Source: Macrococcoides bohemicum
Lineage (GTDB): Bacteria > Bacillota > Bacilli > Staphylococcales > Staphylococcaceae
NCBI RefSeq assembly: GCF_003259675.1
Contig: NZ_PZJG01000004.1
Coordinates: 62,001 to 126,000, forward strand
Length of the DNA stretch: 64,000 nt
Reading direction: 5' to 3'
The notes beneath the pieces are model-generated. The model made no database searches. It was not told the origin of the DNA and saw only the letters and a list, made by a program, of their open reading frames with translations. Every line of letters begins with the position of its first letter. Position 1 is the stretch's first letter. The translations under genes were made by a program, and so were the position numbers. Shown here piece by piece: positions 17,857 through 28,701 of the stretch.

Positions 17857-18697
17857 ATTGGTTACGATTATTATTATAATTATCACGGCGTTCGTCAACG
17901 GCATCTTTTGTTTTATCTACATAAGTTACTCGGTCACGGTCACCATCATGATTATTATCAAATGTGTTTCGCTCATTTGAAACGTTGAAATCATGATCAA
18001 CGTTTGAATGATTTTTCTGCTCGATTACAGTATCACGATCAGCTTCAACTGTACGATTGTTATAGTTAACTTTACGTTCTTTCGTTACATCTGCATCATA
18101 AACGTATTCGTTATTACGTTCACGTTCGATATTTTCATCACGTTCCACATAATCAGGTGCAACGTTACGTTTTCTTTCAACAGTTTCTACTTCACGATGA
18201 TCTTCATAATAATCATTATTAGTAATTACTTTATCTTTACGCGCAAACAATAAAATTGCTGCGATAAAGAAAAATAAAGGGATAAATCCTAATACGATAG
18301 TTAAGAATAATGGTGCAGTAAATAATCCTGCTAGTAATAACATAACTCCCGCTAAAATACGCTTTTTCATTTTAAGTAATCCAATTAGACCAAATAATAA
18401 CGGTAAAATAGTATAAGCTATAATGCCCCATACACTTTTAATCATTAAAGGAACTAATTCATCAACTGACATATTTGCTTCATTTAATGAATTCTGCAAA
18501 TCAGGATTTTTTCCTAATTCATTATTCAATGCTTCTTTTAACTGTGACACAAACTCCGGATTATTACCATTCACTAATAATTGATAAAGACCAAAGATTG
18601 ATAGTGCAAGTAATGGTAGCCAAGCTAACCAACCAAAGATTTTTTCCGGAACGCGACTTACAGGTTTAACTGTTTGTGTGTATTCTCTACGACTCAT
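17855..18697 (-). CDS. DUF4064-like membrane protein with a charged Asn/Asp/Arg-rich tail
   Basis: A 280-residue protein. Hydrophobic segments lie at about 21-42, 90-107, 112-130 and 133-152, with a soluble stretch around 45-85. The last 120 residues are a low-complexity polar tail rich in Asp, Arg, Glu and Asn (for example YNNNRNQ at the end), probably cytoplasmic and disordered. The domain arrangement fits staphylococcal DUF4064 proteins at this place beside potD. No enzymatic motif is visible. An AAGGAGATG site precedes the ATG. Confidence 0.7.
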   Translation of the reverse strand: MSRREYTQTVKPVSRVPEKIFGWLAWLPLLALSIFGLYQLLVNGNNPEFVSQLKEALNNELGKNPDLQNSLNEANMSVDELVPLMIKSVWGIIAYTILPLLFGLIGLLKMKKRILAGVMLLLAGLFTAPLFLTIVLGFIPLFFFIAAILLFARKDKVITNNDYYEDHREVETVERKRNVAPDYVERDENIERERNNEYVYDADVTKERKVNYNNRTVEADRDTVIEQKNHSNVDHDFNVSNERNTFDNNHDGDRDRVTYVDKTKDAVDERRDNYNNNRNQ

Positions 18698-18777
18698 ATA
18701 TTCATCTCCTTATTACCTTACTTAAATATTCTATACCCTACTATAACCTATATATGCAAGAATTTAAAAATAAAATA

Positions 18778-18805
18778 AAAAAGTAAGGCAATGACCTTAC
18801 TTTTT
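18778..18805 (-). terminator. Terminator of the pot operon
   Basis: Stem AAAAAGTAAGG/CCTTACTTTTT with a CAATGA loop; on the minus strand it is followed by TTTTATTTTATTTTT. Confidence 0.85.
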
Positions 18806-18806
18806 A

Positions 18807-19880
18807 TCAATTTAAACTCATCTTAAATTTTAAAAATAGTTCATTATAGCGCTTAATATTCTCAAATCCTAGATCTTCGTATACTTCAAGTTTTTCCTGT
18901 ACTGCTTTACTTGGGTAAAAGCGCTCATCTTCTCTCGTTTCTTTATCAAGTAATTTATAACTTGCTGTGTTTGGTGTAGCATAACCAACCCATTCAGTAT
19001 TCTGCTTACCAATTTTTGCATCTAATAAAAAGTTAATAAATGTATGCGCACCATCAACATTTTGTGCTGTTTTAGGAATGACCATATTATCAAACCAAAG
19101 ATTCGATCCTTCTTTCGGTACTACAAAATCTAAATTTTCATTTTCAGTCATAATATCAGCACCCATACCACTCCAAACAACTGCAACGTCCGCTTCCTTT
19201 TGAACCATCATCGTATTGATTTCATCACCAACGACACCTTTAACATTCGGACCTAACTTTTCAAGCTTTTGTTCTGCCTTATCAAGTTTTTCTGGGTCTT
19301 TTTCATTTAATGATTCACCCATGCTGTTTAGTGAGAATCCAAGTGCCTCACGCGCACCATCTACAATAAGGACGTTATTTTTAAGACGCGGATCCCAAAG
19401 ACTTTCCCAGCTTGAGAAGTCAATGTCTTTTGTTTTATCAGGATTATAGAGAACGCCTACTGTTCCCCAGAAATATGGGATCGAATATTTATTTCCTTTA
19501 TCAAAATCAAGATTCATAAAATCCGGATTAATATTTTTTAGATTCGGTAGTTTCTTATGATCTATCGGAATAAGAAGTTTCTCTTCTTTCATCTTCTGAA
19601 TCGCATATTCACTTGGTACTGCAATATCATAATGTGTACCACCATTTTTAATTTTTGCAAGCATTGATTCATTAGAATCGAAAGTTTCTAAAATTACGCG
19701 AATGCCGTACTCTTTTTCAAACTTTTTAAGTAAAGCAGGATCGATATATTCTCCCCAGTTATAGACATAAAGTATATTACCTTTACCGCTTTTTGGTGGT
19801 GGATCGATAAATTTAGCTGAGAAAAGTAAAAGTACAGCTACTGCTAGTGATATAAAAATTAACTGCATTAATTGCTTCAT
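18807..19880 (-). CDS. potD: Spermidine/putrescine ABC transporter substrate-binding protein
   Basis: A 357-residue extracytoplasmic binding protein. Residues 5-23 form a hydrophobic anchor or signal, followed by the PotD start NILYVYNWGEYIDP at about 35 and the conserved Trp/Asp/Glu polyamine pocket regions (YFWGTVGVLY, VVWSGMGADI). There is no lipobox Cys after the hydrophobic segment, so it is either membrane-anchored or secreted, unlike most Gram-positive binding proteins. Its ATG overlaps the potC stop by four bases. Confidence 0.93.
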   Translation of the reverse strand: MKQLMQLIFISLAVAVLLLFSAKFIDPPPKSGKGNILYVYNWGEYIDPALLKKFEKEYGIRVILETFDSNESMLAKIKNGGTHYDIAVPSEYAIQKMKEEKLLIPIDHKKLPNLKNINPDFMNLDFDKGNKYSIPYFWGTVGVLYNPDKTKDIDFSSWESLWDPRLKNNVLIVDGAREALGFSLNSMGESLNEKDPEKLDKAEQKLEKLGPNVKGVVGDEINTMMVQKEADVAVVWSGMGADIMTENENLDFVVPKEGSNLWFDNMVIPKTAQNVDGAHTFINFLLDAKIGKQNTEWVGYATPNTASYKLLDKETREDERFYPSKAVQEKLEVYEDLGFENIKRYNELFLKFKMSLN

Positions 19881-20689
19881 TTCACAACACCTGCTTTCAC
19901 TTTTCTTCTTTTATCTTGTTTATTTGAGATATAGTAATAGATTAAAATAATTGTCATGACAATTATGAATAGTAATGTACTAATCGCATTGATTTCCATA
20001 GAAATACCTTTTCTCGCCATTGAGTAAATTTCAACGGATAACACACTAAATCCATTACCAGTTACAAAGAAGCTTACTGTAAAGTCATCAAGACTATAAG
20101 TTAATGCCATAAAGAAACCAGCAATAGCGCCAGGTAATATATGCGGAATGACAACCTTTGAAATCGTCTGGTAAGTACTTGCACCTAAATCATAACTTGC
20201 ATTGATAAGCGATTGATTCATATCGTATAACTTCGGTAATACCAGTAGTACGACAATCGGCACACAAAATGCAATATGCGAAATCAATACAGACCAAAAT
20301 CCTAATCCCATACCAGTATAGTGCCCGATGACAGTAAAAAGAATCAGGAATGATGAACCGATAACGACATCACTACTTACCATCAATATATTATTTAGTG
20401 TCAGTAAACCAACCTTTATTTTCTTGTTTCTCAAGTAGTGTATTCCCAAAGCACCACAAATACCGATCACTGTAGAAATACTTGCTGCAATTAATGCAAC
20501 AGCTAGTGTATTGACAATGATGACCATCAACCGTTTATTTTGAAAAACTGCTGCATAATGATCCAATGTAAATGATTTAAAGTGATTCATATTTCCTGCT
20601 GAGTTGAAAGAATAAAACATGAGGTAGAATATTGGAAAGTATAAAATGAATAATGCAAATGCTAAAAATATTTTAGATCTTAGTTTCAT
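19877..20689 (-). CDS. potC: Spermidine/putrescine ABC permease PotC
   Basis: A 270-residue permease with six transmembrane helices. The EAA-type loop near LINASYDLGASTYQTISKVVIPHILPG contacts the ATPase PotA. It pairs with PotB to form the membrane channel. It overlaps potB by four bases (ATGA) at its start and potD by four at its end. Confidence 0.95.
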   Translation of the reverse strand: MKLRSKIFLAFALFILYFPIFYLMFYSFNSAGNMNHFKSFTLDHYAAVFQNKRLMVIIVNTLAVALIAASISTVIGICGALGIHYLRNKKIKVGLLTLNNILMVSSDVVIGSSFLILFTVIGHYTGMGLGFWSVLISHIAFCVPIVVLLVLPKLYDMNQSLINASYDLGASTYQTISKVVIPHILPGAIAGFFMALTYSLDDFTVSFFVTGNGFSVLSVEIYSMARKGISMEINAISTLLFIIVMTIILIYYYISNKQDKRRKVKAGVVK

Positions 20690-21492
20690 TTGACACCCTC
20701 ACTTCCATCTTTCGACTTCGTAATAATCATCACTAACGCCATTGCTAAAATTAAGAATACTGCTATTGTAGAACCCATTCCGTAGTTTTGTGTGACAAGA
20801 AATTGTTCTTCAATCGCTGTACCTAAGTTAACAACTTTGTTGCCTGCAATAAGACGCGTAATCATGAATAAACTTAATGCAGGAATAAATGTCACTTGAA
20901 TACCTGTTTTAACGCCTTCCCATGATAAAGGCATAATAACTTTTCTAAAAGTTGTTATTTCATTCGCACCTAAATCACGTGAAGCCTGTAATAAGTTTTC
21001 CGGAATTGCGTTCATGCTATTAAATATCGGTAAAATCATGAAAGGAATATAAATATACACCGATACAAAGATAAATGCCGTGTTTGTAAATAATAAACTA
21101 GTAGCAGGTAGATGCATCCAGTTCAATAAATCGTTTATAGTACCTTGTTTACTAAAAATACCGATAAATGCATAGGTTTTTAATAAAAGATTTATCCATG
21201 TCGGCAGAATGATAATAAGTAGCCAGAACTGCTTATTTTCAGCGGTACGTAAAACCATTGCTATGGGATAAGATATGATTAAGCACAACAATGTGATTAT
21301 TACTGCATACCAAATTGAACTGATTGTCATTTTAAAATATGACATCGTAAAGAAATCTTTATAATTTTCTAATGTAAAATGACCACTGTTGTTTGTGAAA
21401 CTTGTATAGAATATCATCACTAACGGTGCAATGATAAATATAACAATCCAGATTAAATAGGGAATTAGAAAATATTTTTTTGCTTTTTCCAT
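20686..21492 (-). CDS. potB: Spermidine/putrescine ABC permease PotB
   Basis: A 268-residue permease starting MEKAKKYFLIPYLIWIVIFI, with six transmembrane helices and the ATPase-contact loop ASRDLGANEITTFRKVIMP. The start is ATG at 21492, supported by GAGGTG immediately upstream and by the fit of the first helix. Longer in-frame extension runs into potA and is rejected. One base separates it from the potA stop. Confidence 0.95.
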   Translation of the reverse strand: MEKAKKYFLIPYLIWIVIFIIAPLVMIFYTSFTNNSGHFTLENYKDFFTMSYFKMTISSIWYAVIITLLCLIISYPIAMVLRTAENKQFWLLIIILPTWINLLLKTYAFIGIFSKQGTINDLLNWMHLPATSLLFTNTAFIFVSVYIYIPFMILPIFNSMNAIPENLLQASRDLGANEITTFRKVIMPLSWEGVKTGIQVTFIPALSLFMITRLIAGNKVVNLGTAIEEQFLVTQNYGMGSTIAVFLILAMALVMIITKSKDGSEGVK

Positions 21493-21493
21493 A

Positions 21494-22576
21494 TTACACC
21501 TCGTATGACTCAATACGTGCATCAAATTCTTCTTCAGTTTCTCCAGGTAGCATAATATGAATAGCTTCCTCATCAAATGTTAGACCAACATGTTCTCCAG
21601 GTGTGGCCCTTTTCGTTGATTGAATAATCCACTCATTACCAGCCTCGTCAAAACAGCAAATTTCATAATGTACACCACGGAATAATTGTGAATCTACAAC
21701 TGCTTTAACTTTACCAGCATGAGTAGTAGTTATTTCAATATCTTCAGGGCGAATGACAACGTCGACCTTAGCATTTGCTTTAAACCCTTTATCTACACAA
21801 GCATATTCATTGTCATACATTTCAACAACAAAATCGCGTTTCATCACACCAGAAACGATATTAGATTCTCCTATAAAATCTGCAACATATCGATTAACTG
21901 GTTCGTCATAAATATCAGTTGGTGTGCCACTTTGCTCAATTCTACCTTTGTTCATAACGAAGATATAATCACTCATTGCTAGTGCTTCTTCCTGATCATG
22001 TGTAACGAAAATAAATGTCTTACCTAAACGTTGCTGTATTTCGCGTAATTCATACTGCATCTCTGTTCTGAGTTTTAGATCAAGTGCTGATAATGGTTCA
22101 TCAAGTAAGATAATTTCCGGTTCATTGACGATAGCGCGTGCAATAGCAACACGTTGACGTTGTCCACCACTCATATCTTTTATTTCACGATTTTCAAAAC
22201 CATCAAGTTTTACTAACTTTAAAGCATCCATTACGCGGGTTTGCACTTCATTATTATTTACTTTTTTGATGCGTAAACCATATGCTACATTTTCAAATAC
22301 ATTTAAATGTGGGAATAATGCATAATCCTGAAACACTGTATTAACGCGTCGTTTATTCGCAGGAATATCATTAATACGTTTACCTTCAAAATATATGTCA
22401 CCCGTCGTAGCCTTTTCAAAACCAGCAATCAAGCGTAAAATTGTTGTTTTTCCACAACCAGAGGGTCCAAGTAAAGTGTAGAATTTACCCTCTTCAATTT
22501 CAAAATTAATATTATCCAGAACTTTGTTTTCGCCATATGATTTAGACACATTGTTAAATTGTATAAAATCTTTCAT
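21494..22576 (-). CDS. potA: Spermidine/putrescine ABC transporter ATPase
   Basis: A 360-residue ABC ATPase. The Walker A motif GPSGCGKTT is at 37-45, then a Q-loop (FQDYALFPH), the signature [10 protein letters not shown], Walker B IILLDEP and the switch His in [10 protein letters not shown]-terminal TOBE domain (about 260-345) is typical of PotA/MalK-type importers. It energises PotBC. It lies nine bases after the XRE-cupin regulator gene. Confidence 0.96.
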   Translation of the reverse strand: MKDFIQFNNVSKSYGENKVLDNINFEIEEGKFYTLLGPSGCGKTTILRLIAGFEKATTGDIYFEGKRINDIPANKRRVNTVFQDYALFPHLNVFENVAYGLRIKKVNNNEVQTRVMDALKLVKLDGFENREIKDMSGGQRQRVAIARAIVNEPEIILLDEPLSALDLKLRTEMQYELREIQQRLGKTFIFVTHDQEEALAMSDYIFVMNKGRIEQSGTPTDIYDEPVNRYVADFIGESNIVSGVMKRDFVVEMYDNEYACVDKGFKANAKVDVVIRPEDIEITTTHAGKVKAVVDSQLFRGVHYEICCFDEAGNEWIIQSTKRATPGEHVGLTFDEEAIHIMLPGETEEEFDARIESYEV

Positions 22577-22585
22577 GACACTCTC

Positions 22586-23128
22586 CTATAAATATGATTC
22601 AGTTGCGACGATTAATACACGTGCATCTTTTTTATATTTGTTAAATAATTGATGTGATTCATTTGCTTTAAAATAAAATGATTCCCCACGACGTGCTGTA
22701 TATTCTTTTCTACCAATTCTTATACTTGCTGTACCATCTAATACATAAATAAAGCTGTCAGAAAGACTCGGTTCAAACTTTTTATATTCAGAATCTGGTC
22801 TTAATGTAATAATAACAGGCTCCATATCAAATTCGTTTGAATCCGGAACCAACCACTGAATTAAATAGCCATTATCATATTCATCATATATTGTCTGTTC
22901 AGATTTAGGGTAATAAATGCGCTGCTCATGCATCTTCTCATTAAAGAAGTCTGATGGTTCTGATCCTAAAACTTCTAGTATATTAAAGAATGTCTCCATA
23001 GACGGTGAACATAAATTACGTTCAAGTTGAGAAATATATCCTTTTGATAAATCCGTTCTTTCCCCTAGTTCTTCTTGCGTTAAATTCTTTTGACGTCGTA
23101 AATCTTTTATTTTTTTCCCTATATCCAT
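22586..23128 (-). CDS. XRE-family regulator with C-terminal cupin, likely controlling potABCD
   Basis: A 180-residue protein. The N-terminal helix-turn-helix is at about 5-60 (LTQEELGERTDLSKGYISQLE); the C-terminal cupin at about 105-178 has IYVLDGTASIRIG and a YFKANESHQLFN segment. This PuuR-like architecture often senses polyamines or related ligands. The start is ATG at 23128 behind AAGGTGTGA. It is the first gene of the pot operon, so autoregulation is likely; the ligand is inferred from context. Confidence 0.85.
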   Translation of the reverse strand: MDIGKKIKDLRRQKNLTQEELGERTDLSKGYISQLERNLCSPSMETFFNILEVLGSEPSDFFNEKMHEQRIYYPKSEQTIYDEYDNGYLIQWLVPDSNEFDMEPVIITLRPDSEYKKFEPSLSDSFIYVLDGTASIRIGRKEYTARRGESFYFKANESHQLFNKYKKDARVLIVATESYL

Positions 23129-23154
23129 GTATTCACACCTTAGTTTAATAATTG

Positions 23155-23169
23155 TAAACAATTTGTTTA
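23155..23169. promoter_or_regulatory. Palindromic candidate operator upstream of the pot operon
   Basis: TAAACAA-T-TTGTTTA is a perfect inverted repeat with seven-base arms, 27 bases upstream of the regulator ATG. It overlaps a minus-strand TACAAT -10 candidate (plus 23151-23156). It is the natural candidate for autoregulator binding. Confidence 0.5.
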
Positions 23170-23236
23170 ATAACGTTTTAAATATAGCAGAAAAAAAGGT
23201 TTAAAACAACAGTAATACTAAATTTTTAATTCAAAA

Positions 23237-23512
23237 CTACACTTTAAAAGTTTTTTCGTTCGCAGTTTGTGCTTCTTTAAAGCGTTTCGTTACAACATAT
23301 CCGTCATAGTCAGAAACTTCCTTAAATTCTTTATAAATTTTATTTTCATCTGATTTCATTGGTGCGATTCTTTTAAATGCTTTATATACTGCAGCATAAT
23401 CCTCAGTGTTTACTTTAGATTCATAAGCATCTTCAATAAGTGCTAAAAAATTAACAACATCAATGATTTCTTCCTGTGTCCATTCCGGATTAATTGGATA
23501 ACTATAGCTCAT
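23237..23512 (-). CDS. yktA: UPF0223 family protein (YktA)
   Basis: A 91-residue soluble helical protein, MSYSYPINPEWTQEEIIDVV onwards, of unknown function. It matches UPF0223 in length and in the N-terminal WxxEEI pattern. A GGAGGAAGCAA site precedes the ATG. It sits just past the pdh terminator, with no room for a promoter of its own after the hairpin. Confidence 0.88.
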   Translation of the reverse strand: MSYSYPINPEWTQEEIIDVVNFLALIEDAYESKVNTEDYAAVYKAFKRIAPMKSDENKIYKEFKEVSDYDGYVVTKRFKEAQTANEKTFKV

Positions 23513-23524
23513 TTGCTTCCTCCG

Positions 23525-23559
23525 TTAAAAAAAGCACTATTCATCTCTGAATAGTGCTT
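23525..23559 (-). terminator. Terminator of the pdh operon
   Basis: A 12-bp stem AAGCACTATTCA/TGAATAGTGCTT with a four-base loop; on the minus strand it runs into T7, immediately followed by the yktA ribosome site. Confidence 0.85.
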
Positions 23560-23578
23560 AATATTTTGTAAAAATAAA

Positions 23579-24985
23579 TTACATAGTATGAATTGGATTA
23601 CCTAAAGCTACTTCTGCTGCTTCCATTGTAATTTCACCTAAAGTTGGATGCGCATGAATTGTTAATGCGATATCTTCAGCTGTCATACCAGTTTCAATTG
23701 CTAATCCTAATTCAGCGATCATATCAGATGCACCAGAACCAGCGATTTGAGCACCGATTAATAATCCGTCTTCTTTTAATGTGATTAATTTTAAGAATCC
23801 GTCAGTTTCGCCGATAGATAAAGCACGACCATTTGCTGCATAAGGGAATTTAGAAGCTTTATATTCTAATCCTTCTTCTTTCGCCATCGCTTCAGTGTAA
23901 CCAACTGTAGCTAATTCAGGCTCAGTGAAACATACTGCAGGGATTGCAAGATAGTCAACTTCTGATTTTTCACCAGAGATAACTTCAGCTGCAACTTTTC
24001 CTTCGTATGATGCTTTATGTGCTAATGGAGGTCCAGCAACGATATCACCAATTGCAAAGATATTGTCTACTGAAGTGCGTCCTTCTTCATTTACTTCTAC
24101 TAAACCACGTTCAGTCATCTTAACGCCTAATGACTCTAAACCGATTTCTTCAGTATTAGGACGACGACCAACAGTTACTAAACAGTAATCTGCTTCAATT
24201 GTTTGAGTTTCACCTTTAGCTTCATAAGTTACCTTAACACCAGTTTCGCTCTCTTCAGCTGATTTAGCCATCGCTTCAGTAACAATGTCTACACCTTTAG
24301 CTTTAAGACCTTTTTTAACTACTTGTGTCATTTGTTTTTCGAATCCGCCTAAAATATCTTTCGCGCCTTCTAGAATTGTAACTTTAGTACCGAAGTTAGC
24401 GTAAGCAGTTCCTAATTCAGAACCGATATATCCACCACCAACTACGACTAAGCTTTTTGGAATTTCAGTTAATGCTAATGCACCTGTTGAATCGATTACA
24501 CGTTTGTTGAATTTGAAATTAGGAATTTCAATTGGACGTGAACCTGTAGCGATAATTGCATGTTTGAAAGTATAAGTTTGAGATGCTTTTTCAGTCATAA
24601 CTTTTAAGTTGTTTTGATCAACGAAATAAGCTTCACCTTCAACGATTTCAACTTTGTTACCTTTTAATAATGCACCAACACCGCCAGTTAATTTCTTAAC
24701 AACGCTGCCTTTGAATTCTTGCACTTTAGAAAAATCAACAGTAACGTTTTCAGCTTTAATTCCGAAATCTTCAGAATGAACAACAGTTTCATATTTATGA
24801 GATGCTGATAATAAAGCTTTTGAAGGAATACAACCGACGTTTAAACAAACGCCACCTAAACTACCTTTTTCAACGATTGTTACTTTTTGTCCTAATTGAG
24901 CTGCACGAATTGCTGCAACATATCCTCCAGGACCTGCTCCGATTACAATAGTATCTGTTTCAATAGGAAAATCTCCAACTACCAT
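23579..24985 (-). CDS. pdhD: Dihydrolipoamide dehydrogenase (E3)
   Basis: A 468-residue flavoprotein that reoxidises dihydrolipoamide with NAD. FAD-binding [10 protein letters not shown] is at 17-26, the redox disulfide GGVCLNVGC uses Cys47 and Cys52, the NAD-binding [10 protein letters not shown] is in the middle, and the catalytic HAHPTLGE lies near the C-terminus. It is the last gene of pdhABCD, four bases after pdhC. Confidence 0.97.
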   Translation of the reverse strand: MVVGDFPIETDTIVIGAGPGGYVAAIRAAQLGQKVTIVEKGSLGGVCLNVGCIPSKALLSASHKYETVVHSEDFGIKAENVTVDFSKVQEFKGSVVKKLTGGVGALLKGNKVEIVEGEAYFVDQNNLKVMTEKASQTYTFKHAIIATGSRPIEIPNFKFNKRVIDSTGALALTEIPKSLVVVGGGYIGSELGTAYANFGTKVTILEGAKDILGGFEKQMTQVVKKGLKAKGVDIVTEAMAKSAEESETGVKVTYEAKGETQTIEADYCLVTVGRRPNTEEIGLESLGVKMTERGLVEVNEEGRTSVDNIFAIGDIVAGPPLAHKASYEGKVAAEVISGEKSEVDYLAIPAVCFTEPELATVGYTEAMAKEEGLEYKASKFPYAANGRALSIGETDGFLKLITLKEDGLLIGAQIAGSGASDMIAELGLAIETGMTAEDIALTIHAHPTLGEITMEAAEVALGNPIHTM

Positions 24986-24989
24986 GTGC

Positions 24990-26288
24990 TTACCCCTCCA
25001 TTAATAATAATTCTGGATTATTTAATAAACGTTTAATATGATTCATAGCATTTTGTCCAGTTGCACCATCAATTTGACGGTGGTCAAAACTTAATGATAA
25101 TGCTAATACTGGTGCTGCAACGATTTCTCCATCTTTAACGATTGCTTTTTGAGCAATTCGACCAATACCTAAGATAGCAACCTCTGGGTGATTGATTACT
25201 GGAGTGAACCATTGTCCACCAGCTGAACCTATATTACTAATTGTACATGATGCACCCTGCATTTCGCTAGGAGAAAGTTTTCCATCACGAGCTTTTACAG
25301 CCAATTCGTTAATTTCATCAGAAATAGCGAAGATTGATTTACGATCAGCATTTTTAACGACAGGAACTAATAATCCACGTTCAGTATCAGCTGCAATACC
25401 GATATTGTAGTAATGTTTGTGTACCACTTCTTCTGTAGCGTCATCTAAAGAAGTATTTAATGCAGGATATGCTTTAAGTGCCGATACTAACGCTTTAACA
25501 ACATATGGTAAGAATGTTAATTTCGTACCTTGTTCTGCTGCAACTTCTTTAAATTTCTTACGGTGATCCCATAATGCCTGTACTTCTACTTCATCCATTA
25601 ATGTAACGTGTGGAGCAGTGTGTTTTGAGTTAACCATCGCTTTAGCGATTGCTTTACGCATTGCAGGAATTTTTTCACGTGTTTCAGGGAATTCACCTTC
25701 AGGTGCTGCGATTGGTTGTGGTGCAGCCTTTTCAGTTGATGCTGCTGGCGCATCAGCTTTTGGTGCTTCTGTAGCTTGAGTATTACCGCCACCATTTAAG
25801 TAAGCAGTGATATCATCTTTAATTACACGACCATTTTTACCAGTACCAGTAACCGCTTTAATATTTACACCTTGTTCACGTGCAAATTTACGTACTGATG
25901 GCATAGCGATTACTCGACGATTTTCATCAACTTCAACATTTTGTGCAGGTGCTTGTGCAGGTTTTTCTTCTTTAACTTCTTCTGTAGCTTTTTCTTCTGT
26001 AGCCGGTGCTTCTTCTTTTGATTCAGAAGCTGATTCTTGTGCATGTGCATCATCAGAATCAATTGTTACGATTACGTCTCCTAAGTTAGCTACTGTTCCT
26101 TCTTCAGCAACGATCGTATTGATTGTTCCTGTTACTGGAGATGGAATTTCTACTACTGATTTATCATTCTGTACTTCACATAAAATATCGTCTTCTGCGA
26201 TGTTATCGCCAGCTTTAACGAACCACTTAACGATTTCACCTTCAAAAATCCCCTCACCAAGAGCGGGTAATTTAAATTCAAATGCCAC
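24990..26288 (-). CDS. pdhC: Dihydrolipoamide acetyltransferase (E2)
   Basis: A 432-residue E2 subunit. One lipoyl domain (about 1-78) carries the lipoylated Lys43 in QNDKSVVEI, followed by an Ala/Glu/Pro-rich linker. A peripheral subunit-binding domain (about 126-162) and a second Ala/Pro-rich linker come next. The catalytic acyltransferase domain (about 200-432) has the HRQIDG active-site motif. It forms the core of the pyruvate dehydrogenase complex. A structured 124-base gap separates it from pdhB. Confidence 0.97.
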   Translation of the reverse strand: MAFEFKLPALGEGIFEGEIVKWFVKAGDNIAEDDILCEVQNDKSVVEIPSPVTGTINTIVAEEGTVANLGDVIVTIDSDDAHAQESASESKEEAPATEEKATEEVKEEKPAQAPAQNVEVDENRRVIAMPSVRKFAREQGVNIKAVTGTGKNGRVIKDDITAYLNGGGNTQATEAPKADAPAASTEKAAPQPIAAPEGEFPETREKIPAMRKAIAKAMVNSKHTAPHVTLMDEVEVQALWDHRKKFKEVAAEQGTKLTFLPYVVKALVSALKAYPALNTSLDDATEEVVHKHYYNIGIAADTERGLLVPVVKNADRKSIFAISDEINELAVKARDGKLSPSEMQGASCTISNIGSAGGQWFTPVINHPEVAILGIGRIAQKAIVKDGEIVAAPVLALSLSFDHRQIDGATGQNAMNHIKRLLNNPELLLMEG

Positions 26289-26309
26289 AATAAATTCCTC
26301 CTAAGAATT

Positions 26310-26329
26310 AATTTTATAATTATAAAATT
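26310..26329. repeat. 20-base perfect palindrome upstream of pdhC
   Basis: AATTTTATAATTATAAAATT is identical on both strands and lies about 20 bases upstream of the pdhC ATG. It holds a TATAAT on each strand and could be a -10 or a protein site; no -35 fits well. Confidence 0.45.
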
Positions 26330-26344
26330 CATTTTATTACATGA

Positions 26345-26380
26345 TGAAAAGTAACATAGTTAAAACAATGTTACTTTTCA
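26345..26380 (-). other. Hairpin in the pdhB-pdhC gap
   Basis: A perfect 13-bp stem TGAAAAGTAACAT/ATGTTACTTTTCA with a ten-base loop. On the minus strand no T run follows, so it looks like an mRNA processing or stability element, or a protein site, rather than a terminator. Confidence 0.55.
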
Positions 26381-26412
26381 CATTACCTTATTACTCGATT
26401 TTAAAACTCAAA

Positions 26413-27390
26413 TTAGAATTCTAAAGTCTTTTTAGCTGCTTCAATGATGTCTTCTTTGTTAGGTAACCAGACATTCTCAGCTTGCGTGTATGGATATGCT
26501 GTATCAACAGCTGCTACACGTGCAATTGGAGCTTCTAATGATAAAATCGCACGTTCTGAAATTTCAGATACTACAGTTGCACCAACACCAGCTTGTTTTT
26601 GAGCTTCCTGAACCACTACAACACGTCCAGTTTTTTCAACTGATGCAATAATCGTTTCGATATCTAATGGTTGAACAGTACGTAAGTCGATTACTTCAAT
26701 TGAGTGACCGTCTTTTGCTAACTCTTCAGCAGCTTTCAATGATTCCTGAACCATTGCACCATAAGTAATGATAGATAAGTCAGTACCTTCTTGTTTCACT
26801 GCTGCTTTACCGATTTCAATTGTGTACTCTTCTTCTGGCACTTCTTCACGGAATGAACGGTATAATTTCATATGTTCTAAGAATACAACTGGATCATTAT
26901 CACGAATAGCAGAAATTAATAATCCTTTTGCATCATAAGGGCTTGATGGAATTACCACTTTTAAACCTGGCGTTTGAGCTACTAAACCTTCTAAGTTATC
27001 TGCGTGTAATTCAGGTGTGTGAACGCCACCACCGAATGGTGAACGGATAACAACTGGTGCAGATTTCGTTCCACCAGAACGGAAACTTTGACGTGATAAT
27101 TGTGCTGCTAATGAATCAAATACTTCGAATACAAATCCGAAGAATTGAATTTCCATTACCGGACGGAATCCAGTTAAAGTTAAACCTACTGCTAAACCAC
27201 CGATACCTGATTCTGCAAGTGGAGTATCGAATACACGATCTTCACCGAATTCTTTTTGAAGTCCTTCAGTCGCACGGAACACACCACCGTTGACACCAAC
27301 GTCTTCTCCGAATACTAAAACGTTTTCGTCATTTTTAAGTTCAGTTTGAAGTGCATTTGTTATTGCTTGGATCATCGTTAATTGTGCCAT
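26413..27390 (-). CDS. pdhB: Pyruvate dehydrogenase E1 component, beta subunit
   Basis: A 325-residue transketolase-like subunit starting [20 protein letters not shown]. It has the pyrimidine-binding domain, including [15 protein letters not shown] and a [10 protein letters not shown] segment with the catalytic Glu region, and a C-terminal transketolase domain. It pairs with PdhA to decarboxylate pyruvate using thiamine diphosphate. Three bases separate it from pdhA. Confidence 0.97.
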   Translation of the reverse strand: MAQLTMIQAITNALQTELKNDENVLVFGEDVGVNGGVFRATEGLQKEFGEDRVFDTPLAESGIGGLAVGLTLTGFRPVMEIQFFGFVFEVFDSLAAQLSRQSFRSGGTKSAPVVIRSPFGGGVHTPELHADNLEGLVAQTPGLKVVIPSSPYDAKGLLISAIRDNDPVVFLEHMKLYRSFREEVPEEEYTIEIGKAAVKQEGTDLSIITYGAMVQESLKAAEELAKDGHSIEVIDLRTVQPLDIETIIASVEKTGRVVVVQEAQKQAGVGATVVSEISERAILSLEAPIARVAAVDTAYPYTQAENVWLPNKEDIIEAAKKTLEF

Positions 27391-27393
27391 GAC

Positions 27394-28530
<1,137 letters not shown>

Positions 28531-28663
28531 TTATGTTTTAATTACATAATCTATCATAGCATATTTGTGTGCTACAGATAAAGAAAAAGATATAAAAGAA
28601 AAAACAGCGTCACAACAATGGTTGTCGGCACTGTATTACCACAATATTTTCACTGTTATATAT

Positions 28664-28679
28664 CAGTAAACGCTTTCAT
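28664..28679. promoter_or_regulatory. Near-consensus cre (CcpA) site upstream of pdhA
   Basis: CAGTAAACGCTTTCAT matches 11-12 of the 13 defined cre positions on either strand. It lies between inverted arms ACTGTTA (28652-28658) and TAACAGT (28682-28688), about 155 bases upstream of the pdhA ATG. Confidence 0.45.
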
Positions 28680-28701
28680 TTTAACAGTTTTGTCACAATA
28701 A

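Noticed and set aside
25807-26304. Plus-strand ORF of 165 codons opposite pdhC
   Set aside because: Created by the Ala/Glu/Pro-rich linker codons of pdhC read in antisense; Ser/Ala repeats and no ribosome site.
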